This document shows, one piece after another, positions 28,499 through 40,972 of a stretch of 64,000 nucleotides of DNA. This DNA comes from Corinectria fuckeliana (lineage: Eukaryota > Ascomycota > Sordariomycetes > Hypocreales > Nectriaceae): the NCBI GenBank assembly GCA_019137255.1, contig WPDH01000101.1, forward strand, positions 62,001-126,000, read 5' to 3'. The notes beneath the pieces are model-generated. The model was given only the letters and a program-made list of their open reading frames with translations, was not told the DNA's origin and did not search any database. How positions within the stretch are numbered: position 1 is the stretch's first letter; the number at the start of each line of letters is the position of its first letter. Position numbers and translations under genes: made by a program.

Positions 28499-29124
28499 GG
28501 ATAAGAGTAGAGCTATATTCTATTATTAAGAATATAGTCAGGTTAACTATACTAGAAAGGATAAATCCACAACCTACTAGTTTATTTTAGTTTATAATTA
28601 GTCTTTAGGTTAATATAAGATCTAGATATCTACTACTAAATCACATACTAGAAGGCCTTTCTTTATAATACTTAATTAGCCTTAGATATAGTTCTATATA
28701 TCTTATTTACTTATACTAAGATCTCTCTGTTTATATAAGTGATTAGTAGTATTCTTAGTGAGCTAATAAGGCTATAAGGTTATATTATAGTTAATAGAGA
28801 GGCTATATATATCTATCTAATTAAGGAGTAGAGACCTTTTTTAACCCCTAACTAACTAATAATTTATACCTATTAATTAATATAGTAAAGATCTTAAAGA
28901 ATATGCTAGTATTTAAGATAAGTTTATTAACTCTCTTAGAGGTGTATAAACTAGCATTTAGGTCACTCTTAGTAGTATAGTAAAAAGCTCTATAGGTAAA
29001 GAATAATCTGCCTTTACTTTTAGTAGCTTAAGTTAAGAGATACTTTAGAAACTTTCTTAAATTAGTATTAAATAGTAATTTAGATAGGTATTTAGTATAA
29101 AGACTTAATAGGGTATAAAACTGC

Positions 29125-29340
29125 GCACTAAATAGGGCACTCACCTAGGTAGTAAATAGAGTACTTACTTAGGCACTTAGTAGGGTATTAAGCTAGGCAC
29201 TAAATAGGGTACTCACTTAGGCACTTAGCAGGGTATTAAGCTAGACACTCACTTAGGCACTCACTTAGGCACTTAGCAGGGTATTAAGCTGGGTATTAAG
29301 CTAGGCACTAAATAAGGTACTTACCTAGCACTTAGTGAGG
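29125..29340 (+). repeat. 12-nt tandem repeat, at least 17 copies
   Basis: From 29,125 to 29,328, 17 contiguous 12-nt units can be laid out without indels (GCACTCACTTAG, GTATTAAGCTAG, GCACTTAGCAGG, GCACTAAATAGG). A further unit lacking its first base continues to 29,340. On the plus strand they read Ala/Val-Leu-Thr/Ser/Asn-x, where x is usually TAG, AGG or TGG. This is the longest 12-nt array in the window. Confidence 0.85.
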
Positions 29341-30361
29341 TATTAAGACTAAATAGATCTAAGACCTTAGTCTAGAATTATCTGACTAGTTATTTAGCTA
29401 TATATTAGGTATTAAAAATAGGGTTATTAAGTTATATTACTATTAGGCCTCTAATATAGTTATAATTAATTAATAAACATAAGATAGATATTATGTATAA
29501 TAGCTAGCATCTTAATAATATATAAATTAACTAACTAAGTTTTTTGTCCTCTTATTATTAAGTAGGTTGCCTAGGTTTTTTATATAATATATCTAACTAA
29601 CTAGTAAATAATAGTGCTTTTTTAGGCGATTTAAAGTTAAGTCTTTTACCTACCCACTATATCTAGAGCTAGTATAAATATAATATAAGAAACTAAAAAA
29701 TATATATTAGGCTGCTATAACTTTAAGATAATAGATTGAAAACATATAATAGTAAACAGAATGCTAGTTATAATCACTTTATCTAGAGATACTTAGGTAT
29801 CTAAGAGCGTAAAGAAAACACTAGATAAGAGCTAGAAGGTTAATAGTAGGGATATAATTAGGGTGTATAATATAATAGTGGTTTTTAAACCTATATAAGC
29901 AGGATTATTAAAATTTTAGGCCTCTATAGGTTCACTTAATAAGTTATATTAGAGGAACTTAATAATAGCCTAGCTAGTCTAGTTTCCTACTCTAAATATA
30001 AATAAGAAATCCTGTTTATTAGAGTTAGAAACTATTATAATAATATAACTTATTTGTCTTTTACTATCTAGCTATAAGAATCTTTTATCTTATACTCTTT
30101 CTTACTACTATTAACAGCTTATCTTAAGTCTTAAAAAGAACAGTATATTCTTAAAGACTCTTACTAACTAACTCGCCTCTAATTAAACAAAGTAAACAAG
30201 TATGCTTAGAGTTGTTAGTTTTATATATTAATTAGGGTATTATTAATATATATTATAAGCTAAGATTTAGCGATTTATTAAGATTAAGAGCTCTATTTTT
30301 AACAGCTTTTAGTAGTTTTAGGTTAAATATTAAGAGTTTTATTTCTAGTTTGCTAAGATAG

Positions 30362-30486
30362 GGTTATTTAGCCTGTTATTTTAGTGATAAATTATTAGAC
30401 TTTATACTTATTTTGTAAAGATAAGGTTATTTAGCCTGTTATTTTAGTAATAAATTATTTAACTTTATACTTATCTTATAGATCTT
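30362..30486. repeat. 63 bp direct repeat, 2 copies
   Basis: GGTTATTTAGCCTGTTATTT begins at 30,362 and again at 30,425. The similarity continues for the whole 63 bp with a handful of substitutions. A more diverged copy may lie immediately upstream (about 30,300-30,360). Confidence 0.75.
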
Positions 30487-31065
30487 ATTAAAAATACCTA
30501 TATATATAGTTAAGAAAAAGTATACTTAAGAAGAAAGACTAACCTTAAAAGTTTTAACTTAAGAAGTTATTAATCTTCTTATAAATACTTCTAATAATAT
30601 TTATAATAGCCCTAATTGTTTCTAGGAGAATAGTAATAGTATTAATAACTCTTTTAAATAGCTAGGGGAAGATACTTATTAGTTTTCTCTTAGTAAGGTT
30701 CTCTATATAAGTAATAGACAGGGTGGTATAAGTAAGAATAAAACACTTAAGTTTATTAATTATTTAGTTATTTATAATAAGTGGTATAAGTAGCTAATAG
30801 TACTTATTACTCTTATCTCTAGTAATAATATCTTCTACTCTCTTTTAAAATAATATCTATCTATTTTTAAATTATCTTAGAGTAAGAGTTATAAATTTTG
30901 CTTTCTTCTTTTTTACTACCTTTTATATGTTAAAAAAGTAGTTAGTAGCTTAGACTATTTATATATATATAATAATATTATAGCTAATACTAAATAAAGC
31001 AGAATAAGACTATATAGAAAAGTTTAGTATTATAGTCTTTTTATTAGTGAAGATATAGTAATAAG

Positions 31066-31252
31066 AACAGCAGGTAGTAAGAAAAGCAGCAAGATAAGTA
31101 GTAAGATAGGCAGTAAAAAGAGTAGTAAGATAAGCAGTAAGAAGGGTAGTAAGAAGAGCAGTGAGAAGAGCAGTAAGAAGGGCAGTAAGAAGGGCAGCAA
31201 GAAGGGTAATAAATCACATAGTAAGAAGAGCAGTAAGAAGAGGCAGTAAGAA
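31066..31252 (+). repeat. 12-nt tandem repeat, about 15 copies (Gly/Ser-Ser-Lys-Lys)
   Basis: The unit (A/G)GCAGTAAGAAG repeats with few variants. On the plus strand it encodes GSKK, SSKK and SSKI. The frame is open from about 31,040 through the array, ending at a TAA after RQ near 31,250. This part of the AT-rich block keeps many CpA steps and has lost very few codons, in contrast to its surroundings. It resembles the Lys/Ser-rich tail of a nuclear or nucleic-acid-binding protein, but no adjoining domain is recognisable. Confidence 0.8.
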
Positions 31253-34200
31253 GACAGGATTAGGTAGTACTTAGACTTATATTTAGATTAGTTTATAGTA
31301 GTTAGCTACTTTATACTATAAACCCACCCTTCTAATTTAATAGCAAACTATTAGTATATATACTTATTATAACTAGCAGTTATAACTCACTATATATAGT
31401 ATGCTATAGTTATAATATGTAAAAGCTAGCCTAGTGTTCTAAGTAGCTATTATAATTTGCCCTAACTTAAGTTTTTTTAGTAACTTCCTAATATAGTATA
31501 GTATAGTTTTTAATATATATAAAGGTATTATATTAGTAATACTAATTTTAATAAACTCTTAGTATTTAATAAGATATCTCCTCCTAATAAGAAAGAAATA
31601 AACTATTAGTTAGTATACCTAAAGAGGAGTAAAAGTATAAGTAACTAATAACACTCACTTAGTAAGTTTATATAAGAGCTTTTATCACTCTTAGCTAATA
31701 TATACTATTCTTAACTATAAGTAAGAATAAATATACTAATACTATAAGTATATAGTCCTAAAGCTACTTAATATACTACCTATTATTAAAGCAGGTAGAT
31801 AGTATTTACTATATATAAACTACTTATTATAATAACCTTATATATAAGCTATCTAGCTTTATATAATAAGATTAATAAGAATCTTATAACTAATAGCTAT
31901 ACCTACTTTGCTAAGACTAGCTAGCTATATATAAACCTAATTAAAAAGTATATAAGTAATATAAAAAGTAGAGTATAATATCCTAGGTATAGGGATAAGA
32001 GTTATAAGGATAAGAATAATTACTAAAGTGCAGCTATTAGATAGTTAGTATTATAGAGTAATAATAGGATAGCTATATATTAGAAGAGAGATAAATATAG
32101 TAGTAATATAGTTCTATATATAATTAGTCTATCTAGTATAAACTAGAGCTTATATAACTTGTTTTATAGTAGTAAATTATCTAGCCTAGTAATTTTAAAT
32201 AATAGTACTACAGCCTAGGTTATTAGATGCTAAAAAGTCTAAGTTCTTAAAATAATACTTTACCTTCTTCTTATTAAGATTACTATAAGGCTTTTTACTG
32301 CCTATAATAAAATATAATATAAAACTAAGACTAAAGATATTATCTACTTAAGTAGGAATATACTCTTAGTCTTATACTTATAATTAGTATCTTAATCTTA
32401 AGGCACTAGTTAAGATAGTATATCTTAAAAATAAGCTCCTAGCAAAGTTGTAAATTTAGAGGTCTAAGTTCTTATCTAAGAGAAAATTTTAAGGTATAAT
32501 ATCCTAGTAGATTACTTTAATAATATAAAGACTCTCTAATGCTTAAGCTGCTTATAAAGCTTATTTTTAATAAGTAATAGTATTAGTATTATAATAGTTC
32601 TATAAGTAGGTCTTTAGGTCTCTATTAGTATAGTCCTTAAGTACTAATATCTTAGACTTACTATCTTAGGCAATTAGTTTAGAGATAAACTAACTTAAGC
32701 TAATAAAGTGATAGATATTATATTTGTGTTTTATATTCTAGTAAACTCTCTGTTCTTTCTTAAGGTTATAAAGGTTTAGAAGAGGGGTTTTAGTAATATA
32801 ACTAGAAGGTAGTCACTCTACTAGTGTAGTTACACTATAATAAATATAATCCTCTTTTCTAATATAGTATATATATCTCTTAGGAATAGGATTAGGTACT
32901 ATAAAGGTTAACTTTAGCTAGCCTAGATAAAGTTTTTATTTCTATTTACTAGAGATAAGAATATATTAAATCTATAGCAGGTATTATAAAGTAGGTATAG
33001 CTTATAAAAAGTCTTAAATATAAGCAGAATAGGATATACTTATAGTATTAGGTTATAAGGATTATAAGAATAATTATAATATATAGGTTTATAATATGTG
33101 ATTTCTTAGTTAGTACTTAAAATTTATCTAACTTAATATAAGGTCTAATACTAACCTTAGGTGAGTCTTACTACTTAGTATTATAAGAGGTAGGTATGTA
33201 ATAATTAGGTAAGTATAAGATAAATAACTAGGCGCTAGTTATCTAGGGCTATAATATAGTAAGTAAGAGCTAGAAAATACGCTAAGTAATCTTAAAGTTG
33301 TCTTATTCTATAGTTAGTTATAGTAATATACCTATAGGAGTGTTTTATATAAGAAAGAATATTAAGAATAATACTATAAAGCTTAATAGAAGGGTATAAA
33401 AAGCACCTAGGCATATTATATAACTAAGCCCTAAAATAAGCAGCCCTTCTATTAGCTTATATAAGACACGCTCTATAATAAAGCTCTTACTATTAGTTTT
33501 ACTAAGTTAGTAGGCAAGTATAAGACTTACTACTTCTTACTATCCCGCTTAATACTCTTCTAGATGTCTTTTACTATAGTGATATATCTCTTATATATAG
33601 CTTATAGTAAGTTATATCTTAGCGGGGATTATAAGAGGAGGTTATATATAAGAGGCATCTTATTAATTAGAGATTTTTTACTAGCAGGTCTTAGTAGAGT
33701 TCTAGCTAAGCAGCCTAGTATAATAAGATAGGTAGTAAGCAGATCTAATATTAGAGGAGGGGAGCAGACAAATAGTGTGTATATAGCAGAGAGAGCGCTA
33801 ATTAATAGCTAAGATAAAAGACCTACTTAGAACCCTCTTTTAGACAAAAGTTAAAAGCTTTAATATACCTTAATTCCTCTTAGAATATAATAGTTATCCC
33901 TCTTATATTAACTATAACTAGAGAGTAATATCCTAAAAAGTATAATATACTACTCTTAACTTTATAGCCTCTCTAGAGTGCTATTTATTACCTATTACTA
34001 TCTTTCTAACTGTACTAAAGAATAATTTGCTTCTTATAGTATTAGTACTAGGTGTGTTTAAAGAGATAATATCTGCTAGATAGTAAAAATAATTAAGTGG
34101 CAGGCTATATACTATAGTAGTATATAATTTGCTTTTTTTCTAGTAAGCCTCTATTAGGCTATATATTAAGACTATCTCTCTTTAAAACTTAGTCTACTAT

Positions 34201-35995
34201 ATACTATTAATATTCTAGTAGTGCTTAGTAAGCTATTTATTAAGTAAGCCCTAGTTAGTACTTTATATAAACTGTTAGTATATATTACTATAGTCTAAAA
34301 ACATTCTGTGATTATTATTAAGTTACTAAGAGGTAGAACTAGTTTCTAAAGTAGGAAAGAACTTAAAACCTCTTTTCTAATACTTAGTAATAGCTTTCTT
34401 AATAGCTGTGCTTATCTTAGGCTATTACTATAGGTATACTTTTCTAATACTAGTATTAGTATAGTATAAATAGCTTATATACTATCTACTAAGAAAGTAT
34501 TATATATAGCTTATATAAAAGTCTTTAATAAAGCTTAAGTAACTTTATATACCTAAATAATAATAGCTAACAATTAGTTATATAAGCTGTATACTTATGC
34601 TTATTATTATTAAACTATATATTAGATTAAAAGATTACTTTATACTATCTTTATAAGTTGCTAAGTTTGCTAGCCTCTTATTTAATAAGAATTAGTTTAG
34701 GGTAACTATAATTTAGTTGTCTAAGCTAATACTAATTATATAGCTTTTATTATAAGAGTTTTATATAGATCTTAGAAAGGCTAACAAGACTTAGTGTAAA
34801 CTCTCCCCTATTAATCTAATTACTATAGCTATATCTAACTGTAATATTTATAATACTAAAGCCTCTATTATTCTAATAGTAACTTTTATAGTTCTACTTT
34901 AGGCTAAAGTAGTAATAATTATATTACCCTTTAGATCTTAAGTTATACTATATAAAGCTAGAATGTTAATTATATTAGTAATAAATTCTTTATAACTAGA
35001 GACATAAAAGTCCTAGTCTAACTAAGGTGTAATAGACCTTAGAATAAAGAATTCTAGTGCTTAAGATCTACTAATAACACAGCTAGAATTAAATATAGCT
35101 AATATAAGTGTAACTAGATATATAAAGGTTTTTAAGAGATATATAACTAGATTAATACGTAACTAATAGTATTTATCCACACTAAGATCTCTAGGAAAGG
35201 CCTTCTTAAGTGCTAATATATTATAAACTTTAAGTTAATTAATAACAGTTTATAGTGTAACTTAATATATTATAGCTAATAAAACTTAGTGTTAATAGTT
35301 ACTATTTAGTAAATAAAATTATTAATTAACTAGTGGTTATTAAGAATAGTAATATATTAACTATCTTACCTTATATATATATATAAACACTTAAATTAAG
35401 ACTATAGCGTATTTTAATAAGGTTATAATAGTTAACTTTAAAGTGGATACTAATACTAGGGCTAAGAAAGATCAGCTAAAGTACATACTATAGCTATAAC
35501 CCTCTTAATATAAGCGTAGACTCTTAGCTGTAAGCGCTAATTAACCTTAGAGCTGCTAATAGTAATACTCTTAACACCTTTAGCTCTTTCTCCCTAGAGT
35601 GGGGTTTTATTTCAGTTTGTAGCCCCACCTTAGCAGCACTAGCAGGCGAGAGATTATAAGCTCTTACCTCTTCTCTAGAAAGAAGAGCTACTATTTTAAT
35701 TTAGTATAAAAATACCTATTAAATAGGTTCTATTAGCTATAAGTAGGTTTTATTCTCCTTATATAAGATATAAGGCTAAGAAATACCACTTTAACCTATA
35801 TAAATAATATAAATTTAATATACTAAGCTCTAGATAATAGTATTAAGAAAATTAAATCTAGGCTATTAGATATAATAAAAGATTCTAATATATTTAATAT
35901 AAAACTAAGAAGGATTAAATCTTTTATATTAGAAATATAATCTGCCTTAGAATAATAAAAAAGTTAACTTTTAGTAACTTTTAACCTGTGGGTGT

Positions 35996-36230
35996 ATAAT
36001 CTATTATTAACCTAGTGTAAAAAGAGAGAGGAAAAATATATATCTAATATAGTACTTTTCTCTTAATCTTTAATATAATAATAGCTGATCTTTATAGGTA
36101 TAAGCGTATAATAGAGGTTTAAGTATAGTTGCTCACCTTTTAATAAATTCTAACTAGTAGGTATATAATCTTTTATTAACCTAGTGTAAAAAAAGAGAGG
36201 AAAAACTTATATCTAACTTAGTGCTTCTCT
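35996..36230. repeat. Direct repeat of about 60 bp, copies 169 bp apart
   Basis: The sequence around ATTAACCTAGTGTAAAAA, followed by GAGAGGAAAAA, ATATCTAA and TAGTnCTTCTCT, occurs near 35,996-36,060 and again near 36,165-36,230. The CCTAGTGTAAAA core sits at 36,011 and 36,180. This may be part of a longer tandem unit or two insertions of one element. Confidence 0.65.
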
Positions 36231-38281
36231 AAATAATTATATTAAGATTTTTACATCTTAGGCAGGATAGTTACATATAAGAAAGAAAGCAGAGAGAAAG
36301 TAGCTTAAGTAGATAAAGAGCTTAAGACTATTATATGATTATATTATATAGTATATAAAAATATTAAGTATAGGGTATTATTTTTAGGGAAGTATTACCT
36401 CTTTATATATATACTTATATCTTAACCTTATAGTCTTTCACCTAGTCTAAAAATATAAACTTTAATAGTATAATAGCCCTAAAGTAGTATATAATTCTAG
36501 TTTCTAGATAGTATAGTAGCTTCTTATAACTATTTAGTGTTATTATATTATTATCTACCTAGGATTATTAGAATATAAAAAGGCTTTATCTCTTATTTAT
36601 ACTAATATATTATAAATACTATTATAGGCACTACAGATTTAGTTATTATATATATCTTAGTCTTAGTGAAAACCTGAAATACTTGTATTTTAGAGTAAGA
36701 GTAGGTAGGTGACTTTTTAATTAATAACTTATTAACTAAAAGCTAGCTTTACTGCTTTAACAAAAGAAAGCATAGTAATCCTAATAAAGTGAGTATCTTA
36801 CTTCTTAAAGTTATTAAAGTCTATTTTATCTATAAATAAAAGATTAGAAACTAAGTCTATTAGCTTCTTAATATCTAATTTATTAGTAAAGCAGAGATTA
36901 GGAATTAAATCTGTTAAGTTATTACTACTTAAGTATTTCTTATACTTCTAAATAACCTCTAACCTTTTATATCTAAGATAGATCTTAGTATAGCTTTTAT
37001 ACACTTAGTCCTATATAAGTAGGACTTTAAATATTAGAACCTAGATTTCTATTAAAGTTTAAACTTCTTACTATAAAGATACTATAAATCCTCTTATTTT
37101 ATATACTAGAAGTAGTAGATTATATAAAAGACTAATATATAAGGGCTAGCTAACTTCTTATATATATAATATAGTTTATAAAGTGTCTTATAGAATATAA
37201 TAGTAATAGGGTCCTAATTAAATAATAGTCCGTCTAGGTTAATAAATAGCTATAACTCTCTGAGGATTTAAAGCATCTTCTCCTTTTTATTATTTAATAT
37301 CTAAATGCCTATATAAGCTAATACTTCACACAGCTTAATAGTAGCTAGGTTTTTATTAAAGGATATAAATCTAGGCTTTTTAGATGGCTATATTAACCTT
37401 AGGATGCTTAAAATGTTTCTAAGGGAGATATTAATACTAATAGAGGTAACTATATTACTACTACTATTTAATAGTTTAGAATATATTATAAGTAATAAAA
37501 AGTGATAAAAAATAACTAAATAAAGATAATAAGATAAATAGCTAAATAATATAAACAAGTTCTAAAGTGATTTTTTATATAAGTGATAGTAAAAACCTAG
37601 TAAGTGATTTACTTTAGTATCCTATTAAATTATAATAGTGCTAGTAAGAGTGTGCTTAAAAGTAATTATATACTAGTCTACTACTATTTTAGCACTTAAC
37701 AGGTGGGTGTAAACAGGCCTGCTAGATTCTTATGTTTCTATACTAGATTTATTTAATAGCCTTTATAATAAGTCTTAGTATATATATATATAGGTATAGT
37801 AGATAGCCACTAAGATAGGTAGTAAAAACTATAACTAGAAGATAAGACCCTATCTTAATAAGAGTTGCTTTTATTTTATTTTATTCTTATTTTTATTTTT
37901 ATTATATGCTCTAAATATTTGCTGTTCTAATCTTATCACTCCCTATAATATTTATAACCTTACTATATAGTAATAAGTACTAATATACTTAATTACACTA
38001 CCTTTTAATTCTTTCTAATTAAGAAATTTAATAATAATTCCTAGATATTAAGAGTCTTTATAATAATAAATAATAGCCTCCTAGGTATTCTTAACTATAT
38101 CCTTTAATTATTAGACAAAAAAGATCTGTATAATTAGGGGTTTCTTCTAGCTATAAGTAATTTATCTGTCTTATAATAATCGTAAATAATATCTTTTATA
38201 TATAACCTGTATTATACCTGTGACACTTTGAAAGATATAAGTCTCTATATAGATCTTATAAGTGATCTAAGCTATACTAAG

Positions 38282-38992
38282 AACTAGGAAAATAATAAGA
38301 AAGGCCAGCTTATTAAATTAGCATATATTAAGCCTGTAAATACTAAGCCTGTATATAAAAAGCTTATACACCTTAAGCTTAAGCCTGTAAACCCTAAGTT
38401 TATATATATTAATTCTACACTTACTAAGCTAGTATATATATATCTTAATTATAAGTATAATTAACCTAACTCTATTAAGCTAATACATACTATTATGTTT
38501 AAATACGCTCTAAGTCCTAAAGGTAGTATTATTATAGTTAATAAGTCTAAACTATAGTTAGAGCTAGGTGATCTTAGGCTAGATATGGCTATTTTAACTT
38601 TATATATTAGTAATAGTCTAACAGTTCCTATTTCACCTAAAGCTAATTTAAATATAAAGCTTATATTATCTATAAGTACTTTATTTATTAGTACTAAGAA
38701 AGAAAGTAGTCCTGCTATATTAAAGGAGTATAGTAAGCTAGTTAATATAAAGCTACTTTAATAATTAGTTAATAATCTTATCTTTACTGCTTATTAGCAG
38801 GTATAGTTGTTTTTAATACTAGGAAATTCACTAGAAACTTATATAGTAATCTTTTGCTTACTTTATATTAAGAATAGTAAGAATATAAACTAGTAGTTTA
38901 ATAGCTTATAGCTAGCTTTCTTACTAGAAGCAGAAGATAGTAAACAGTATATAAGAGCACTTTACTATATGCTTACTATTATAGCTTTCTGT
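38282..38992 (+). pseudogene. Ghost reading frame, unrecognised
   Basis: A plus-strand frame set by AAG at 38,330 stays coherent for about 230 codons (38,330 and 38,984 in phase), with only TAA/TAG interruptions. It begins with a Lys/Pro/Val/Tyr-rich repeat-like stretch (KPV units), continues as mixed Leu/Ser/Ile sequence, and contains a well-preserved Glu/Asp/Lys patch near 38,930. Downstream (about 39,090-39,560) further open stretches occur in other phases, so the original gene may have had introns or the region may be composite. Family not recognised. Confidence 0.45.
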
Positions 38993-40772
38993 TAATAGTA
39001 TATATCTTAAGTAAAGTAATTAAAAAAAAAAACACCTAAGATAGCTATATAAGAAGTATTAGAAAGAATACTTAGCCTAAAACTAGATAAGAATATAATA
39101 AGTGGGTAGTATTAGGAATAACACTATAAGAGGATTAATACACACCTAACCTGTAGACAAAAGTGGTTCTAGCTTATAAAGAAGCTTAGATTTAGTATTT
39201 TACTTACTAATATATAATAAGATAATTTCTCTTAGTAAGATTTTAGCTAATATATAATAGGTATCTTAGTCTTACTAAGAATACTATACTATATATAGTT
39301 ATTAAAAAGCTATAAAGCTATCTAGAAAAAGTAATAGTCTTAAGAGTCTTAGAGGACTAGATTAGTCTTCTCTTAGAGAATAAGTCTATATCTACAGAAA
39401 GGTTCTATAAAGAGTTAAAGGTAAAAAAGCTATTAGTCCTAGATCTAAGTTTACCTACTAGGGACCCTAATCTTAGCCGCCTATATAATTAAATTAGCAA
39501 ATAAATAAAAAGTCTTAAGAAGCTTATATTAAGAGATACTAGCTTAGTTATTAGTTTAAGCTTCTTATAAAAACTTAGAGGAATAATATAGCTAGATAAC
39601 TATATTATTCTTATATATTTATATCTTTCTAACAAGCTCTCTTTTATTAGAGTTAGCTTTAGTATTCTTATATATTAAGAGAACTACTCTTACTATATAT
39701 AACCACAGCTGTTTAAGATAGCTTTAAAACAAATAGTATATTAGTATAATAAGATAAAAGTAAAAAGCCTCTTAGTATATATCTTTCTACTTCTTTTATA
39801 TTATAATCACTTTATCCTTCTAGAGATTAACAAGTAGGAAGGCTTTATTTACTACTATAACTTATTAGGTAGAGAGGAAAATATTAATATTAAGGTTTAT
39901 ACTTAAGACTATATTCTAAACCTTAACTTATAATATAAATATAGGCAGTATACAAAAAAGAATTCTTATATTTTTAATATATAAATAAGATATATTTAGT
40001 AAATCTTATATAAAGTGTATATTATATATATAGCTTACTAGTATATTTTAGAAAATACTATAGTAAAATAACAGCTATAACTATAGTCTACTTATAATTA
40101 GATATACTTAGTGATAAATACTTACTTAGCCTCTTAGCTTTAGGATTATAAGTAGAGATACTACTAGAGAAGTAAGAGTTAAGGCTATTAACCTCCTTTA
40201 CTTAGCTTAGACTACTAGTAGGTTAGTTCTTACTACTCTAAGACTAAAGAGAAAACAAAAGCTTATATTAAAAGGTAGGGGTAAATAATAAAAGATATAT
40301 AGGTAATAGTTTATAATTAGTAAACAAAGTGGTTTCTAACTTTATTATAAGTATATAAAATATTAAAATATAAATTAATATAAGTATTAAATAAACTCTT
40401 ATCTTTATAAGAAAATAATTTAATAAAGTATATCCTTTTTTATTTTAGTTGCTTACTTAATCTTAGCTATTCTAATTAACTTTATATAAATTAAAAATAG
40501 TAGATATAAATACTAATATCTCTTATAATTATATTAATTAGTAGCTTATCTAAACTATAAACTTAAAAAGTAAATTTGATTTTACTATTATAAGTAAGGT
40601 TAATAGTACTATAAGTTAATACTCTTTTTGTTTAGATTAAACTATTATTATTACTAATAAGCTTATATAACACCTAATTTAATTTAAGTTAGGCTAAGTA
40701 GTAAACCTTTATATATAATTAGACTACTAAGCAAGCCTGCTTATATTAGCGCTTAAGAATAATTCTTTCTTC

Positions 40773-40972
40773 TATAAAGCACTCTTTCCTAAGGTACTAC
40801 TCTTTCTTAAGATACTACCTTCTATAAGGCACTACCTTTCGTAGGGTATTTTTAATAAGTATATATTAATATAAAACATAGTAAGACCCCTCTTTAGGTA
40901 TTACCTTCTCTAGGGCACTACCTTCCCTAGGGTAATACCCTTCCCTAGGGTACTACCCTTCCCTAGAGCACT
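40773..40972. repeat. 16-19 bp tandem repeats with CCCTAGGG cores, two clusters
   Basis: Units like TAGGGTACTACCCTTCCC occur at 40,895-40,910, 40,911-40,927, 40,928-40,945 and 40,946-40,963, then a partial copy to 40,972. A more degraded cluster of the same motif (TAAGGTACTACTCTTTC) lies at about 40,773-40,855. The cores are unusually C/G-rich for this block and palindromic (CCCTAGGG). Confidence 0.75.

Noticed and set aside
29125..29340. CRISPR-like regularly spaced repeats
   Set aside because: Units are contiguous 12-nt repeats with no unique spacers, in eukaryotic DNA.
40895..40972. Telomeric repeat tract
   Set aside because: TAGGG occurs, but units are 16-18 bp and irregular, not TTAGGG arrays, and normal sequence continues on both sides.
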